From: Chelydra serpentina
Taxonomy: Eukaryota; Chordata; Testudines; Chelydridae
Direction of reading: 5' to 3'
Length of the DNA stretch: 64,000 bases
Assembly (NCBI GenBank): GCA_037349315.1
Contig: JBAIAC010000014.1
Coordinates: 28,931,001-28,995,000, forward strand
Shown: positions 32,791-44,415 of the stretch, piece after piece
Position numbering within the stretch: the first letter of the stretch is position 1
Layout of the letters: each line of letters starts with the position of its first letter
The notes under the pieces: generated by a model
Seen by the model: the letters and a program-made list of their open reading frames with translations, nothing else
The model's database searches: none
Told to the model about the DNA's origin: nothing
Program-made: the position numbers and the translations under genes

Positions 32791-35704
32791 AGTCACTCTG
32801 TGACACTGTGACATCCCAGGAGTTAGGGATTTTTAGCTGCTGGTTCTCTTCACCTTTAAATTTAAGGTAGGAAAAAGTATTCCACTACAAATGTATGTGC
32901 CATGAGGGAATATCTACAATACATGTCTGCAACTCCCCCTCATTTCAAAGACAAAACTTCATCTTATTTTCATTTGTAAACTCGTCGTCCATCTGGACCA
33001 GACTGAAAAGCCCATGCTTGTCTCTAACACTTAGTACAGTCATTCAAAATAAATTCAAATATAAAACAATACATAGGAAAAAGTTAATATAATTGAAGAG
33101 ACAACAATAAAATAACACTGATTTAAATATTGTCTCTCATAGGTTGTAGATATCACTTCTGCAAGTATTTCTGTAATACATGCAATTTATATACAGAAAT
33201 CCAAATAATCTCTTTATGTTCTGTATAGTGTTAGAACAGACCATCTTTTTTCTTTTTTTTTAGCAAAGAAGTAGTAGCACACAGGGGGAAACCACAAAGT
33301 GGATCTGCAGCAAAGCCTTCTGTCTGGCATCAAACTGTACGTACAATCTGCTAACAAGCAGCAAAATGAAGAAGAGGCCTAAAGGTCACCTCTGAGCTCA
33401 GCTTTCTACTCTTCAAGGAATGGTCCCGTGGGAACCCACCAGATCTCAAAAGCAAGCCAATTCTCGACAGTTCAAGGTGTCAGGTTAAAAAGGAATACAA
33501 ATATGAAAGTTGGATAAGAGCTCTAAAATTCTGCAGGAGTTGTAAGAGCAGCATAGAAGCTATACAGAAAAATGGTAAACAGAAAACTTTCAGATTGCAA
33601 ATAAATAGGAAAGCTTGATATGTTGTTTAAAGCAGAAATCTTAGACTGTAGAGAGGTATAGAAAGTGTGTGCTGTAGTCACTAACTACACCGGTAATAGC
33701 CACACCTTGTATCTGGAAGTTATACCGTACAGTTTTATTGTGTATAGCAACTTGCACGCAAGCCTTAGCCTAGCATTGGGTACCATGAATAGTGCATACT
33801 ATGTAATATAAATTACATTGATTTAAAAACATTGTGTGGTGAATAAATTAATGCATATAATTCTGATACCAATGACACAAGGAGAGAAAAATATATGCTT
33901 CAAGCACAGATTTCAGAAGATCTCCCTCCAGGGCAGAGAGATATCAGAAGGCTGTTCCTGGTAACAGAATTTGCAAGGGGAAAAGCTCTCACACCAACAC
34001 TGTGGAAACTGAAAAAAGGGACACAGAAACAATTTAAAATTGGATGCTGTTTCCTGTATCTTCTTGTAGTTTAGTAATGGAATGGATACTTTTTAAAGGA
34101 AAGGCAGAAGCAGGATGAACAAAGTATTTCAGATATAAAACAAAGCTTGTATCAGTTTCACAAGAGTTTCTTTACTTATTTGGCTTTGATTTCTTCTTAA
34201 GTGGAAAATTGGGTCCTCCAGTGAAGCTGGATTTTGTTTTAAAGTAAGGCACAAAATTTACTGGTGGTTTTCACACAGCCTGTCTGGCTATCTCTTCTGA
34301 GATTTCTGCAAGTTTCTTTGGCATCGTGAGTTTAGAGGTGCACCAGAATGAAGTTTACACTCAAGACCCCATGTGATTTGGAGAAAGCTGCAAGGCAGTC
34401 AGAGGCTACTAGACCTATTGAGATGCCATGTTTAATTTTCTGAGACATCAACAGAGGTTCAGTGTCATGTTGGGAGAAAGAGAGGTGTCAATATCTGCAC
34501 CTTAAAAGGTTTAGGTGCTGTTCAGTCTTTAGACTGAGTTTCTATCTATTATTTCTTTCAAACTTTTTATCTCCTCAGTGCTAATACTGTCAATGGTATT
34601 GGGGCTGCTCAGAGGTTTTGGGGATCCCAGGACAAAATCTGAAACTGAGGCTCCCCACTCTTCCAAAAATATTACTACTGAGGGTAGGCCATGGTTGGAG
34701 AGTGAGCCCATACCACACTCACTCTGCAGTGGCATTTTGGCTTTTCCTTGTGGTCTTGGGCATGGCTTCCCACTCCAGGTTCCATGACAGGTTTGGCCCG
34801 GACATGCCCCTATTGTGATGGGGACCTACCAGGCCAAATTTCAGTGAGTGTTGCTGCAACCCTACACACACGTTCACAATGCTACTTGATTTAGTGGCCC
34901 TCTCAAATGCGGGGCCAGGGGCAAAAGCCTCACCCCTCTGGCATCTCTGCATGGTTCTGGTTCACAAAGAACCAAGTAAATGAAACAGCCATAATAACTG
35001 CATAAGAAATAGAGGAGGAGAATCAGTCCTACATAAATGTTCAATGGTAATATCAGTAGGGGACTAAAATATTTTCAAGGCTGTAAAATTAAAAAAAAAA
35101 CAGGTAAAACTTACTGTTACAAAAGAAAAGAGAAGCACTCACTGTAAAAGTGTTTATTGATGGAGTTTGGTTATATATTTGTATTAAAATATTTTCAAAT
35201 TCTGCAGGAGACAGCTCTTACTTGCCTGCTAGAGGAAAAACAAATCACTGTAAATTATTTTGTGCAGATTTTTTTTAAAATCTGTAATATAAGAAGAAAT
35301 ATGTGGGGCAATTTATGCAGCACCTCATTTCAATATGTACCACACTGCAGCAAGATGTGATGTTTTTCTGTTGCTATAATATGATCTCATGGTAAGCAAA
35401 TATTATAGTACACAATAAAATAAATGCTGTTTTTGTTTGCTCCATTGTATCTAAGTAACCAGCAGGTGTAGCTAAGTAACTAGCAGGTGAAGCACCTCAG
35501 AGTGTGAGAGTTTCATATTTCATAAATAAAGCAAAGTCAGCTATGGTCAGTACTTGGATTTGAAACCTCCCAAAGGTGCTTCAAAATGCTGTGTTGGTTA
35601 TTCAACATATGTAACTCTTCCTTCTGAGCCAGTATACTCCCAACACACCCACATGATGTTAGCAGAGCACTCTGTTGTTTGAAATACTTGATTATTTGTT
35701 TAAC
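32791..35704. other. Unassigned non-coding sequence
   Basis: AT-rich to 34.4 kb, then a GC-richer patch (34590-34960) that may be repeat debris. No frame has a recognisable domain. Overlapping opposite-strand frames near 34529-34952 look accidental. Confidence 0.4.
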
Positions 35705-35707
35705 CGT

Positions 35708-35850
35708 AGCACTGAGGAGCTTCAGTCATGGACTGGGACCACATTGTGCTAGGTGCTGTACAAACACAAAAGAAAAGGAGCATACCTTCCCCAAATAACT
35801 TAAAATGTAAGTATAAGATAAGAGATGGATACAGACAGACTGATCAGTAC
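35708..35850 (-). mobile_element. MIR-type SINE tail fragment
   Basis: Plus-strand text TGGGACCACATTGTGCTAGG, GCTGTACAAACACA and CCTTCCCC..AACTTAAAATGTAAGTA is the reverse of the tail of the SINE at 44115-44415 (compare AACACATAATGAGAGACAGT and CCCTTCCCTGAAAAGC). Only the tail is present. Confidence 0.45.
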
Positions 35851-35867
35851 AGGGAAACAATGCGTAC

Positions 35868-36195
35868 GTCTACACTTCACACTAAGCCTAGGCTCTGACT
35901 CAGGTTTGAGCCCAAGCCTCACTTCCATCCACACACAAATAAGTCTGGGTCATATCAGCAAACACTCAGGAGCAAGGTCCTAGACACTGATAGGGGCTGG
36001 ATTAGAGTCTGAGTCCTGCTGGGACTTTGATCCAAGCCCTGTCATTTTTCCATGTGGAAACAGGTTGAGCCACAGACTTAAGTCACGAGATCTGTGTAGT
36101 GTAATAGTGGGTGTGTTAGCATGACAGTGAGACCTGGGTCCAGCAGCTGTAAACCTGGATTTACAATGCAGGGTGGATGCTCAAGCCATTAAATG
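35868..36195. mobile_element. Possible MITE, one end visible
   Basis: Begins GTACGTCTACACTTCACACT, similar to the GGTCTACACT ends of other TA-flanked MITEs in this window, and continues with TTTACAATGCAGGGTGGATG. The second terminal repeat is not found, so the element is truncated or misjudged. Confidence 0.35.
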
Positions 36196-36889
36196 TTCCT
36201 TGGTACTTTTTTACATAAGTAAAGTTTTGAGCCCAGATGTTCTGGCCAAATTCTAATTGGGGTAAATACCATCTGCCTCACTGAATTCTACAATCAATTT
36301 CAATTGCTATTATTCATTTCCTGTCAAATTGTGAGGTATTGTTTTGCTACTAAATAGTTCCCATGTTCTATCCCACAGGTTGCTGCATTTTAAGAATGGG
36401 CGGAAAGATTCCTGTTTGTTCTCTGAAGGCCTTCAGGATCCATTATGAAGAAAGACACAGTAGAAATGTAACATACGGTGGCCACTATTATAATTCTTAT
36501 AATTGCCATTGTCAAGTGACACAAAATTTCTATAGTATGCCCTCTATATTGATTTACTGCAACTTCAACTTTCAGTGACTAATATATCAGCATAAATTTA
36601 TCTGCACTCTTTATTTATAGTCTCCCCTCTGAATCCTCCTGCTGAAGCTATCTGAAGTGAGGCAGGAAAGTCTGTTTGAGGAGCTTTTCAGCCAAAAACT
36701 AGCTGACAGAGCCAAAATGGAGTTTAGCCAGGGAGAGAAGATGGAGCATGCTCCATCACCATGTAGCTAAAATTACTGTCTCCCCTCCTTCCCCCTGCCA
36801 ACGGTACTAAAGGGAAAGAAGGGGACTGGAAGAATGAGTAACCAGAGAGAATACCCCTCACAGCAATAGTACTGGGGCTATATTCAGAG

Positions 36890-37118
36890 GTAGGATGGGT
36901 CTAGTGGTTGGAGCACTAATCAAGGACTTGAAAGACCTGGATTCAAGTCCCTGCTTCATCATAGACTTCTTGGGTAACTCACATAGCCTCTCTTTGCATC
37001 ATTTCCCCATCTGTAAAAAAATGGGAGGGAAATAGCACTTCCCTATCTTGTTGAAAGGATACATGCATTGTGAGGCATTCAGATCTATGGTAAGGAGGGC
37101 CGTATAAATACCTAAGAT
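36890..37118 (+). mobile_element. MIR/CORE-type SINE
   Basis: About 230 bp. A tRNA-like head (GTCTAGTGGTTGGAGCACTA, and B-box-like GGATTCAAGTCC at 36949-36960) is followed by the MIR core: CTTGGGTAACTCACATAGCC, CTCTCTTTGCATCA, TTTCCCCATCTGTAAAAAA. The tail (TTGTGAGGCATTCAGATCTA, GGCCGTATAAATACCTAAGA) is the form seen in sauropsid MIR-like SINEs. It is diverged and old. Confidence 0.8.
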
Positions 37119-38369
37119 AGAAAAGGTTTGGAGGACTCCCCGTCCTGATTATGTGAGTCTTCTCAATTGTTCATCACCAGTAATCACAAACGAGAAAGCC
37201 CATTTTTGCTGCCTGACCTCTAAGAGAGGTGTGCAAAGCTGTGCTGTGTTTGTGATATCTCACTCTCCAAGAAGGCTGGTGGGGAAAGATGGACTGAAAA
37301 TAGGGAGTGACATTGTTCTGGGTTAGGGACTTCCCCACTGCTGAGCAGATCCTCAAATCCTGCCTGCTGAGCTGGCTGAATTTTTCATTTTTTCTCCTTA
37401 AGCAGCTGACTAACCTGGCATTTGAATAAGTTTAAGGGGTGATCTGGGCATTCCCCTTCAATGCCTAAAGACAGTGCTTATAAACCTAGTTAGACAAATG
37501 AAATATAGTTCCAAGCATTTCAGCAAATTACTTTAAAGATTTTTTTTTTAGTCAGTTTAAATGATAAAAATCTGAGGTGTTATTTTTTAAATAGGATATT
37601 AGAAGTCTTTTGATCCCCTGAGAACAGAGCTTAATCAGATTGAGGCAAGATAGCTGTGATGGACAGAGTTATTTATTTAGTGGCAGCAAGGCTTTTCATC
37701 TTTTGAAAGTGTTGCGTACTCTCTTAGTATTAGAATAGTACAGAACTGAACTTTCTAACAGTGTCAGTATGTGCCAGAAAAGTGATTTAATCAAACAGGC
37801 GCATTCTGTATTGTAGACTGAGCCTAACAAACTTAGATTTACAGAGTTCTAATAAAAAATCCTATTCACTGGCTTTTTAGTATGGTAGATTTACCATTTT
37901 TCCATTCATTTCTAGAGTGAGCTTATTACTTGTAAATGTTACGAGATTTGGTAACACTGTAAAATGTATATTTCTCTTTATGCACAGATCACTGACAACA
38001 ATAGTCCAAGATTTCCCTAAATTGCCCCACCACTGTGTATCAAGTCTGTTCAGGCAGGATCAGAAACTAGCTCAATCTCTATGCCCATTCAACACTTGTT
38101 CTTTCTGATGAGACTGACAGATACCATGGTGAATGGTGCACTCAATAGACATTGATAGAATTCTTATTTAGATCTCGGTGAGATTGTTGGGGCAGGTACT
38201 GTCTGCATTTTGTGTCTTGTATAATGCTGAGCACATTGTCTGGTTGCTTAACAAATTAGTTTGCCTTGGATTTTTTTTTAGTGGTTTCAAACAGCTGAGA
38301 ACATCACTTCTTGTTATATAGGTCTCTGAACAGTCATCAGATTTATTCACTGTATTCAGACCAGTGACT
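37119..38369. other. Unassigned non-coding sequence
   Basis: No gene or repeat recognised. Frames at 37174-37356, 37917-38108 and 38168-38350 are short and unsupported. Confidence 0.4.
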
Positions 38370-38371
38370 TA

Positions 38372-38668
38372 GGGCTGGTCTACACTAACCCCCCAATTCG
38401 AACTAAGATATGCAACTTCAGCTACGTGAATAACGTAGCTGAAGTTGAAGTATCTTAGTTTGAATGAAAAGGTACTTACCCGGGGTCCACACGCGGCGCA
38501 CAGGCTCCCCTGTCGACTCTGCCTACTCCGTTCGTGGAGCAGGATTACAAGCGTCGATGGGGGAGCACTTCCTGGTTTGATTTATCGCGTCTAGACAAGA
38601 CGCGATAAATCGAACCCAGAAGATCGATTGGACTCCTCCGATGGGACGCGTAAGTATAGACGTACCCT
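38372..38668. mobile_element. Palindrome-rich MITE, TA-flanked (copy 2, inverted)
   Basis: 297-bp copy of the element at 2105-2390 in the opposite orientation. Its ends are GGGCTGGTCTACACTAACC and ..GTATAGACGTACCC, flanked by TTA on both sides (38369-38371 and 38668-38670, TA being the shared part). It keeps the CGCGATAAATCGA hairpin and the AACTTCAGCTACGT hairpin, although the second has one mismatch at its centre. Confidence 0.85.
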
Positions 38669-38869
38669 TAGAGACAAAAGGTTTTATCCTCAGTTACTAA
38701 TCCTCTGAACTGCCCTGCAATATGTTTACTTTTACATTTAAAATAACAATAATAAATAATACAGGAGTTACCTATTGCAGACATATGGAATACATGAAGC
38801 TATACAAATTCAGAGTGGAAATAAGATGTATCTTTTTAATGATGAGAATAATTACCATTTACTTGGAAC

Positions 38870-39048
38870 AATTTACCCAAGGTTGGGTTGGATTCTCCAT
38901 CACTGACCATTTTTAAATCAAGATGGGAGGTTTTTCTAAAATATGTGCTCTAGGAATTATTTTGAGGAAATCTTATGGCCTGTGTTATACAGGAGATCAG
39001 ACTAGATCATCACAATGGTCCTTTCTGGGCTTAGAATCTATGAATCTG
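38870..39048 (+). mobile_element. CR1 LINE 3' end
   Basis: 5'-truncated CR1 limited to the end of ORF2 and the 3' UTR: GGTTGGGTTGGATTCTCCAT, CACTGACCATTTTTAAATCA, GATCAGACTAGATCATCACA, ATGGTCCTTTCTGGGCTTAG, then AATCTATGAATCTGT as the degenerate octamer terminus. Confidence 0.82.
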
Positions 39049-40633
39049 TAAAAGTGTCTTTATTAAGTACTGGCTGGCCATGTGTTTAGCACTGTACAAA
39101 GCACAAATGAAGATTTGGTCTTGAAGATCTTGCACTATAAACTAATTAGGCTCTGAATCCAGAGTGTGGTCCAGAAGATGGTGCTATCTTAAAGCTCAAG
39201 TTTTAACATTTTATTTGGTTGAATGGATGTATGTCTGTATCTTATTAACATGGGCAGGCTCTTTGGAAGAAGTTAGTTTTTAGGAGGTGTTTGAAGAAAG
39301 AAAGTGTGTGCTGTGATGGAAAGAGTACCAGACGTTTCATGGAAGAACTAGCACGAAGAGAAAAATGGAATGAGACTCATTGGTTGGGTAAAAGGGACAA
39401 GAAGAAGAGTAATGAGGAATAAGATAGAGATGCAGTGACGGGTGGAGTTGTTCAAAGAATAAAAGCTCATCTTAGTTCAGCATAATGTGAAAGGAAGTCA
39501 ATTTAATCAGTAGAAGAGAGGAGTGACTTGGTCTGAGAAGTAGGTGAGGAAGAAGATTTTTGCTATTCATCTTTGAATAGACAGCATGGGAACTAGAGAC
39601 CAGAAAGAGACAGTTGCAGTAGTCAACGTGTTACATAACCAAGGCAGATAAGTATTTTAGCTGTCGGGACAGAATAGAAGGCTTGAATTTTTGAGGTTTT
39701 ATAGAGAGAGAATTTGAAAGGATTTAGTAACAGCTTGTTTTAAAAAGTTACTATGGCATTAGTCCTGATTTACACTGCAGTAACTGAGCAGAAAATCAGA
39801 ACCACTATTTCTGTCTGAAGTGATTGAGAGGTTAGTGGCTTCTTAATTGTTCTCCAACATGAAAAAATATAATCTATTGAAACCATTTCAATCTGTTTTT
39901 GTCAGCTGCAAACTACTGATCCTGTTCAAATGCGAATTTTAATTAACATGCTTTATTGAGGTCACCCAGAGCATCTAATTCTTTCGCTCCTCAGAGACAA
40001 TGGCCCCTTGTTGTTATAAATCTATCTGTTGCCCTTGGGAACTTTAGTTGTGAACTCAGCTTGAGTCCTATTTCTCTGCTGCTTCTTGTATCTGTATTTC
40101 TAATTTGGTATCAGATATCCCTGCTAAACTGTGACTTTTACCGGGGGTGAAATTAACAAGCCATTTTTGTACAAGGGTAAGATGGAGTCATTGTTGTTCT
40201 CTGATTTTCTCAAGCTGTTTGGGCTGTCAGGCACTGAGATCTGAGATACAAATGATAATAGAATATTTTACCGAGAATCACCATATTTTGTGGATCTCTA
40301 TTTGTCTAGTTACCAAAAAGTGGTTTCTCAGCATAGTGTGTGTATTGAATTCTGTACATAGTTCTGTCCCTGAAGGTTTTTTTTAATAGGATGGACACAA
40401 TTATAATGGCTCCCAGCCCAGGACCAAGAATTATTTTGATTTTTTTGACTCCCTGTATGTTACACACACACAAATCCCTAAAAATGTTGTCATGTTACTG
40501 CTTGCTTGTTACTACAATGAAATATTTAACTGTAACAAATTATTTCACGTTAAAAAAATTATTTTAAAATAATCTCTGGACTTACTGCCTTCATTTCTTA
40601 CTTAGCTAACCTGTCATGACTTCCCTAATATTG
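39049..40633. other. Unassigned sequence, possible ancient repeat debris
   Basis: The stretch 39059-39750 has phrases reminiscent of an old vertebrate interspersed repeat (TTTAGGAGGTGTTTGAAG, GGAGTGACTTGGTCTGAGAA, AGTTGCAGTAGTCAA), but I cannot name the family. The remainder looks single-copy. No gene is supported. Confidence 0.35.
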
Positions 40634-40641
40634 ATTTGGAC

Positions 40642-40766
40642 TAGGGCTGTCAATTAATTTCAGTGAACTCAAGTGATTAATGCAAAACACATTTGACTAT
40701 ATTTTTTTTAATGGTCACAATTAATTGCAGTTTTAATCACAGTGTTAATAATAGAATACCAATTTA
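40642..40766. mobile_element. hAT family B, left end
   Basis: Terminal sequence TAGGGCTGTCAATTAATTTC followed by AT-rich text up to ATAGAATACCAATTTAAATA. It matches the left end at 56588 (TAGGGTTGTCAAGC and ATAGAATACCATTTATTTAA), and its terminus pairs with the right end TTGACAGCCCTA at 53358-53369. The hAT sequence stops at about 40766 and gives way to C8 and (CA)n. Its continuation in the family consensus order appears at 52146. See the finding on 40634-53377. Confidence 0.78.
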
Positions 40767-41045
40767 AATATAGAGCCCCCCCCACACACACACACACAGG
40801 TAACATGAGGCAGGGAGAGCATGGCAGCCCAGAGCTATGTGCAGGGCAGGGGGGAGGGTCACTAGGCCGAGGAAACACATGGGGTGGTCATGTGTCCTCC
40901 CCTTTAGATTGAGCTCCCTCAGCATGGGGAGGCACGAGTCATCTATGGTTGTCAGTGCTGAGGGGGCTTTATAACTAACCTTCTGATTAACAATGGGGCC
41001 ACTCACAGCTCTCTCAAAGATATCATATCAGGCCTCTCTTGAGAC
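40767..41045. other. Simple repeat and unassigned sequence
   Basis: C8 followed by (AC)n at 40776-40798, then GC-richer unassigned sequence. Confidence 0.6.
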
Positions 41046-41272
41046 TCAGGGCAGGTCTACACTTAAGATGCTGCATCAGCGCAGCTGCACTTTGCTTCTG
41101 TTGTGCTTTAATGAAGACACTTTACGCTAATGAGAGCAAGTCTTCCGTTGGTGTAGTTTATCCACCTCCTCAAGACGTGGCAGCTATGTCGACCGGAGAA
41201 GATCTTCCGTCGACATAGATTTTTCACACCTCTGAGCGATGTAGTTATGCTGATATAGGTCTGTAGCATAGA
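41046..41272. mobile_element. MITE with GTCGACATAG-type inner repeats
   Basis: Starts GGCAGGTCTACACTTAAGA and ends TATAGGTCTGTAGCATAGACC, roughly complementary ends. Inside are CTATGTCGACCGGAGAAGAT and CTTCCGTCGACATAGA, which form a hairpin. ACTCA occurs just outside both ends, but a TA target would be expected for this kind of element, so the exact boundary is uncertain. Confidence 0.55.
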
Positions 41273-41286
41273 CCAGAACTCATTCA

Positions 41287-41372
41287 GGGTACGTCTATAC
41301 TACCCGCCTGATTCGGCGGGTAGCAATCGATCTTCTGGGATCGATTTATCGCGTCTTGTCTAGATTTACTTT
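41287..41372. mobile_element. MITE fragment related to 2105-2390
   Basis: Left end GGGTACGTCTATACTACCCG, then GATCGATTTATCGCGTCTTG, which is one arm of the hairpin of the 2.1-kb MITE. It breaks off after TCTAGA, so the other arm and end are missing. Confidence 0.75.
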
Positions 41373-44110
41373 GCAGTAACAAGGTCTACAAACTTTAAAT
41401 TAAAGCTTAAATTCTGCAGGACATGATGGAAAAGTGCTGCTGTAGCTCAATGCAAACTCTGTTCCCCTTTCAGTCTGATCCCAAGTACTCTGCAACTCCT
41501 TGCTGTGGGGCTTTTTAAAGATTTTTCACAGCGGTTTGGCCCTTCTCCTGGCTAGATGACTAAGCAAAGCCAACATCTGTTATCTTCTGCAGCTTTAGCA
41601 ACATAGAAGACACCCAGATCTTTTTTGTCTGATGAGAACTATAGTTGTTCATAATAAAAAAAAGCCCCTGTATTATTGATTACAGAAGTACATTTTGTAC
41701 AACAGCAGCAACTCTCCTTCGCAGACTTTAGTCTAGTACACATTTATTATTAACGCCCTTTGAATTGTACATATACCAGACTATTTTTTCTCCTATCTGA
41801 ATTTATCTGATAAATCCCATATATATAATATGGGGGTGGAGGGGCAAGGGTGTTTGAGGATCACTTTTTTTGTGCTTGTGCCATTGAAACACTTGATTTT
41901 ATTATATTATTTTTTATTATTTCATTGCTATTGTTTACATTGCAGTAGGCTCCACAGTGTACTAGGTGTCCCCCAGGTAGAGATGGTATTCTATCTGTTT
42001 CACTGGATGGATACTGAAGCTGTGAGGTTAAGTGGCTTAACTAAAATCTATGCAACATAGTAGAACATAGATGAAAACAAAAGAATTTCAGATTTTTTTG
42101 TGTTTTCAATCCACTAGACCCTGGTATACTCATGCATGTATCAAGTAAAACAAGAACAAAAAATCCAGTTACTTGAAGAAGCAGAGTAAGAGGATGCTAA
42201 TTATAAGTGTTCAGAGTACTATAGTTGAAGTCACTTAAGTGTTTCCATTATAAAGGACCTTTTACACACATATGTTTCTTTGAAGCAGCCATACAGTCAT
42301 CGTGATGGGAGACCAAGTATGAAAATGCTAATGTTGTGTCTGCAGAAAAACGGAGTTAGAACTTCATTTGAAAAGGGTGAATTGAATCATAACAACACTT
42401 TTCTTAATATATATACTGAAATGCCTTTATGCCTCCACCGTCCTCTGCCTTTCCTTATTTATCCAATCTTATCACATCACCTTCCTGCTCAAGCTGCAAG
42501 TATAAAAGAGATAATTTTCTTATACATATTTCTTCAAAATCTCTACCTAAAAATGTTTGAATATATTATTTGCAGACTTATCAAATTTGAGGGATGTATG
42601 TGTCAAAGATATATGCATAAATTAACATACTATTGGCCCATTATTACTCTCTAGTGCTTTAGTGTGGTACAGTTTGCTGGAATATGTTTTGCAGGCAAGA
42701 TTCCAAAAGCAGCAGAATAATATTAATGTCATTTAAAGTCTGTTACATTTTTGATTTCTAGCAATATGTATTCACCATTTTCATTTCATGGTTAAAAACC
42801 TGAACAATGTCTGACCTTCTGCTCCAGTACTTAATGTCATTATGGATACACTAGTTTGATTTGGCCAGGCCATACCCGTGTGCATTTAGTGGCTTCTCAA
42901 TAGAAGTTATGCAATGAAAGGATAAAATGTCAGACCTTTCAGCACTGCAAGAAAAGCTTCCTTACTAAGGGTCAGGGACTAGAATAATGTGTCACTCAGA
43001 TTGAAGGCCTCTTGCAAGATAAAAAAATTACCATTTTGAGCTCAGGGTTATAAGGAAAGAAAGATTTCATACTGTTTAAAATATGTTTTACATTGAGTCT
43101 AAACGAGTCCACATGGAGAGAGGGGATTGTTGGTGCGGTTTTACCAGAAATCAAGGACAGCACTGAACATGGGGGGCAGAAGGAATTCAAACAGAACAAT
43201 GTATGCAAAAAAAGCAAGAAGACATTCATAAATCTGTGGGTAAAATTTTTATAAATCTGGCTTGCAAACATGGAAAAATACATTATGTTGCCAATACATT
43301 ATATTTGTTTTTGCAAAAGCACCAGAGTAGGTTGGTATTGAAGCATTGCACAAAGTTAAATTGCACATAAAAAATAAATTGCAATTGAATTGGAGGTTTA
43401 GCCTATTATTATTATTAAATGAAGGAGCTAGAAATTCTGTTGTTTAATATGTGTCACTGACCAACTGCAGTAGGCTTGCAGAATGACAACTCAGGACAAG
43501 TGGAGGTAAAAAGCATAAACAAGTTATCAATACCAGGAAGGCAAATTAAACATGATATATAGTTCCTCTAAACTCAAAAAGCACTGAGATTGTTAGTGCC
43601 AAATTCACCAATGGAGCAAGCAAGCACAACTTAGTTGAAGTTGATGGAGTTGCACCTGCTCATGCAAGCAAAGCATTTAATCCTATGACTTCAGTTCCTG
43701 AGACCAGAGCCTACATGACCACCATCCTGTGGGTCTGTAAATTAGCCACAGCTGGCCTAGCTGGGGCCTAATAGCTTCCAATTTTCAGGAAATAGCTGAC
43801 ACATTCAGTTTCTTTGTCTCTCACACTCTCTCTAAATCAAGCTGGCACAAGGGAGAAATTGCAATTCTTTTTCTCCCATCAAATATGAGTCTTTACCACC
43901 AAGAGCTGGAAAAAGGGAAGGAAAAAATTGAACTGAGGCTTTCTCCTTTCTTTGAAAGATGCTAGTCTTTGTCCCTAAGTTTAACTGAGAAGCAGCCTCA
44001 GTGCAACTATCCAATTAACTCCTGAAATAGGTAAATAAGAAGAGAAAGCTAGTTTTCATTCTGTTCTGGAGAATAATTAAACAGTCAGTACTCTACAAGC
44101 ACACAGAATA
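41373..44110. other. Unassigned non-coding sequence
   Basis: AT-rich. The 124-residue frame at 42280-42654 shows no domain or exon-like features, and I treat it as chance. A possible MIR-like scrap lies at 41900-42060, too weak to call. Confidence 0.4.
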
Positions 44111-44114
44111 ACGT

Positions 44115-44415
44115 ACACCTTTCACGTTTATTATTGATATTACAGAAGGGCCTAGATGCCCCAACTGAGACCAGTGACCTCTACTACTCAGCAGAGGTAG
44201 GCAGTGTTCCAACACATAATGAGAGACAGTCCCTTCCCTGAAAAGCTTATATCTTAAATAGGCAAGTCAAAGGATAGGAGGGGAAACAGACACAGACAAG
44301 TGATGTGACTTAGTCAAGGACACACAGCAGGTAAGTGGCATATATGGGAATAAACTCCAGGGGTCTTGAGTCCCAATCTAGTGCCCTATACACTGGACCA
44401 CACTACTTCTCCGTA
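44115..44415 (-). mobile_element. MIR/CORE-type SINE
   Basis: Minus-strand SINE of about 300 bp. Reversed, its head reads GTGGTCCAGTGTATAGGGC, its B-box region is degenerate (GGAGTTTATTCCCA), its core has GACTAAGTCACATCACTTGT and CTGTTTCCCCTCC, and its tail includes ATATAAGCTTTTCAGGGAAG and GGACTGTCTCTCATTATGTG. It is more complete than the copy at 58075-58230. Confidence 0.78.

Noticed and set aside
41046..41277. ACTCA as a 5-bp target duplication of the MITE
   Set aside because: A TA target would be expected from the ends, and the repeat copies are not exactly at the termini; the match may be chance.
42280..42654. 124-residue plus-strand frame
   Set aside because: AT-rich, no known motif, and no clear exon boundaries or regulatory context.
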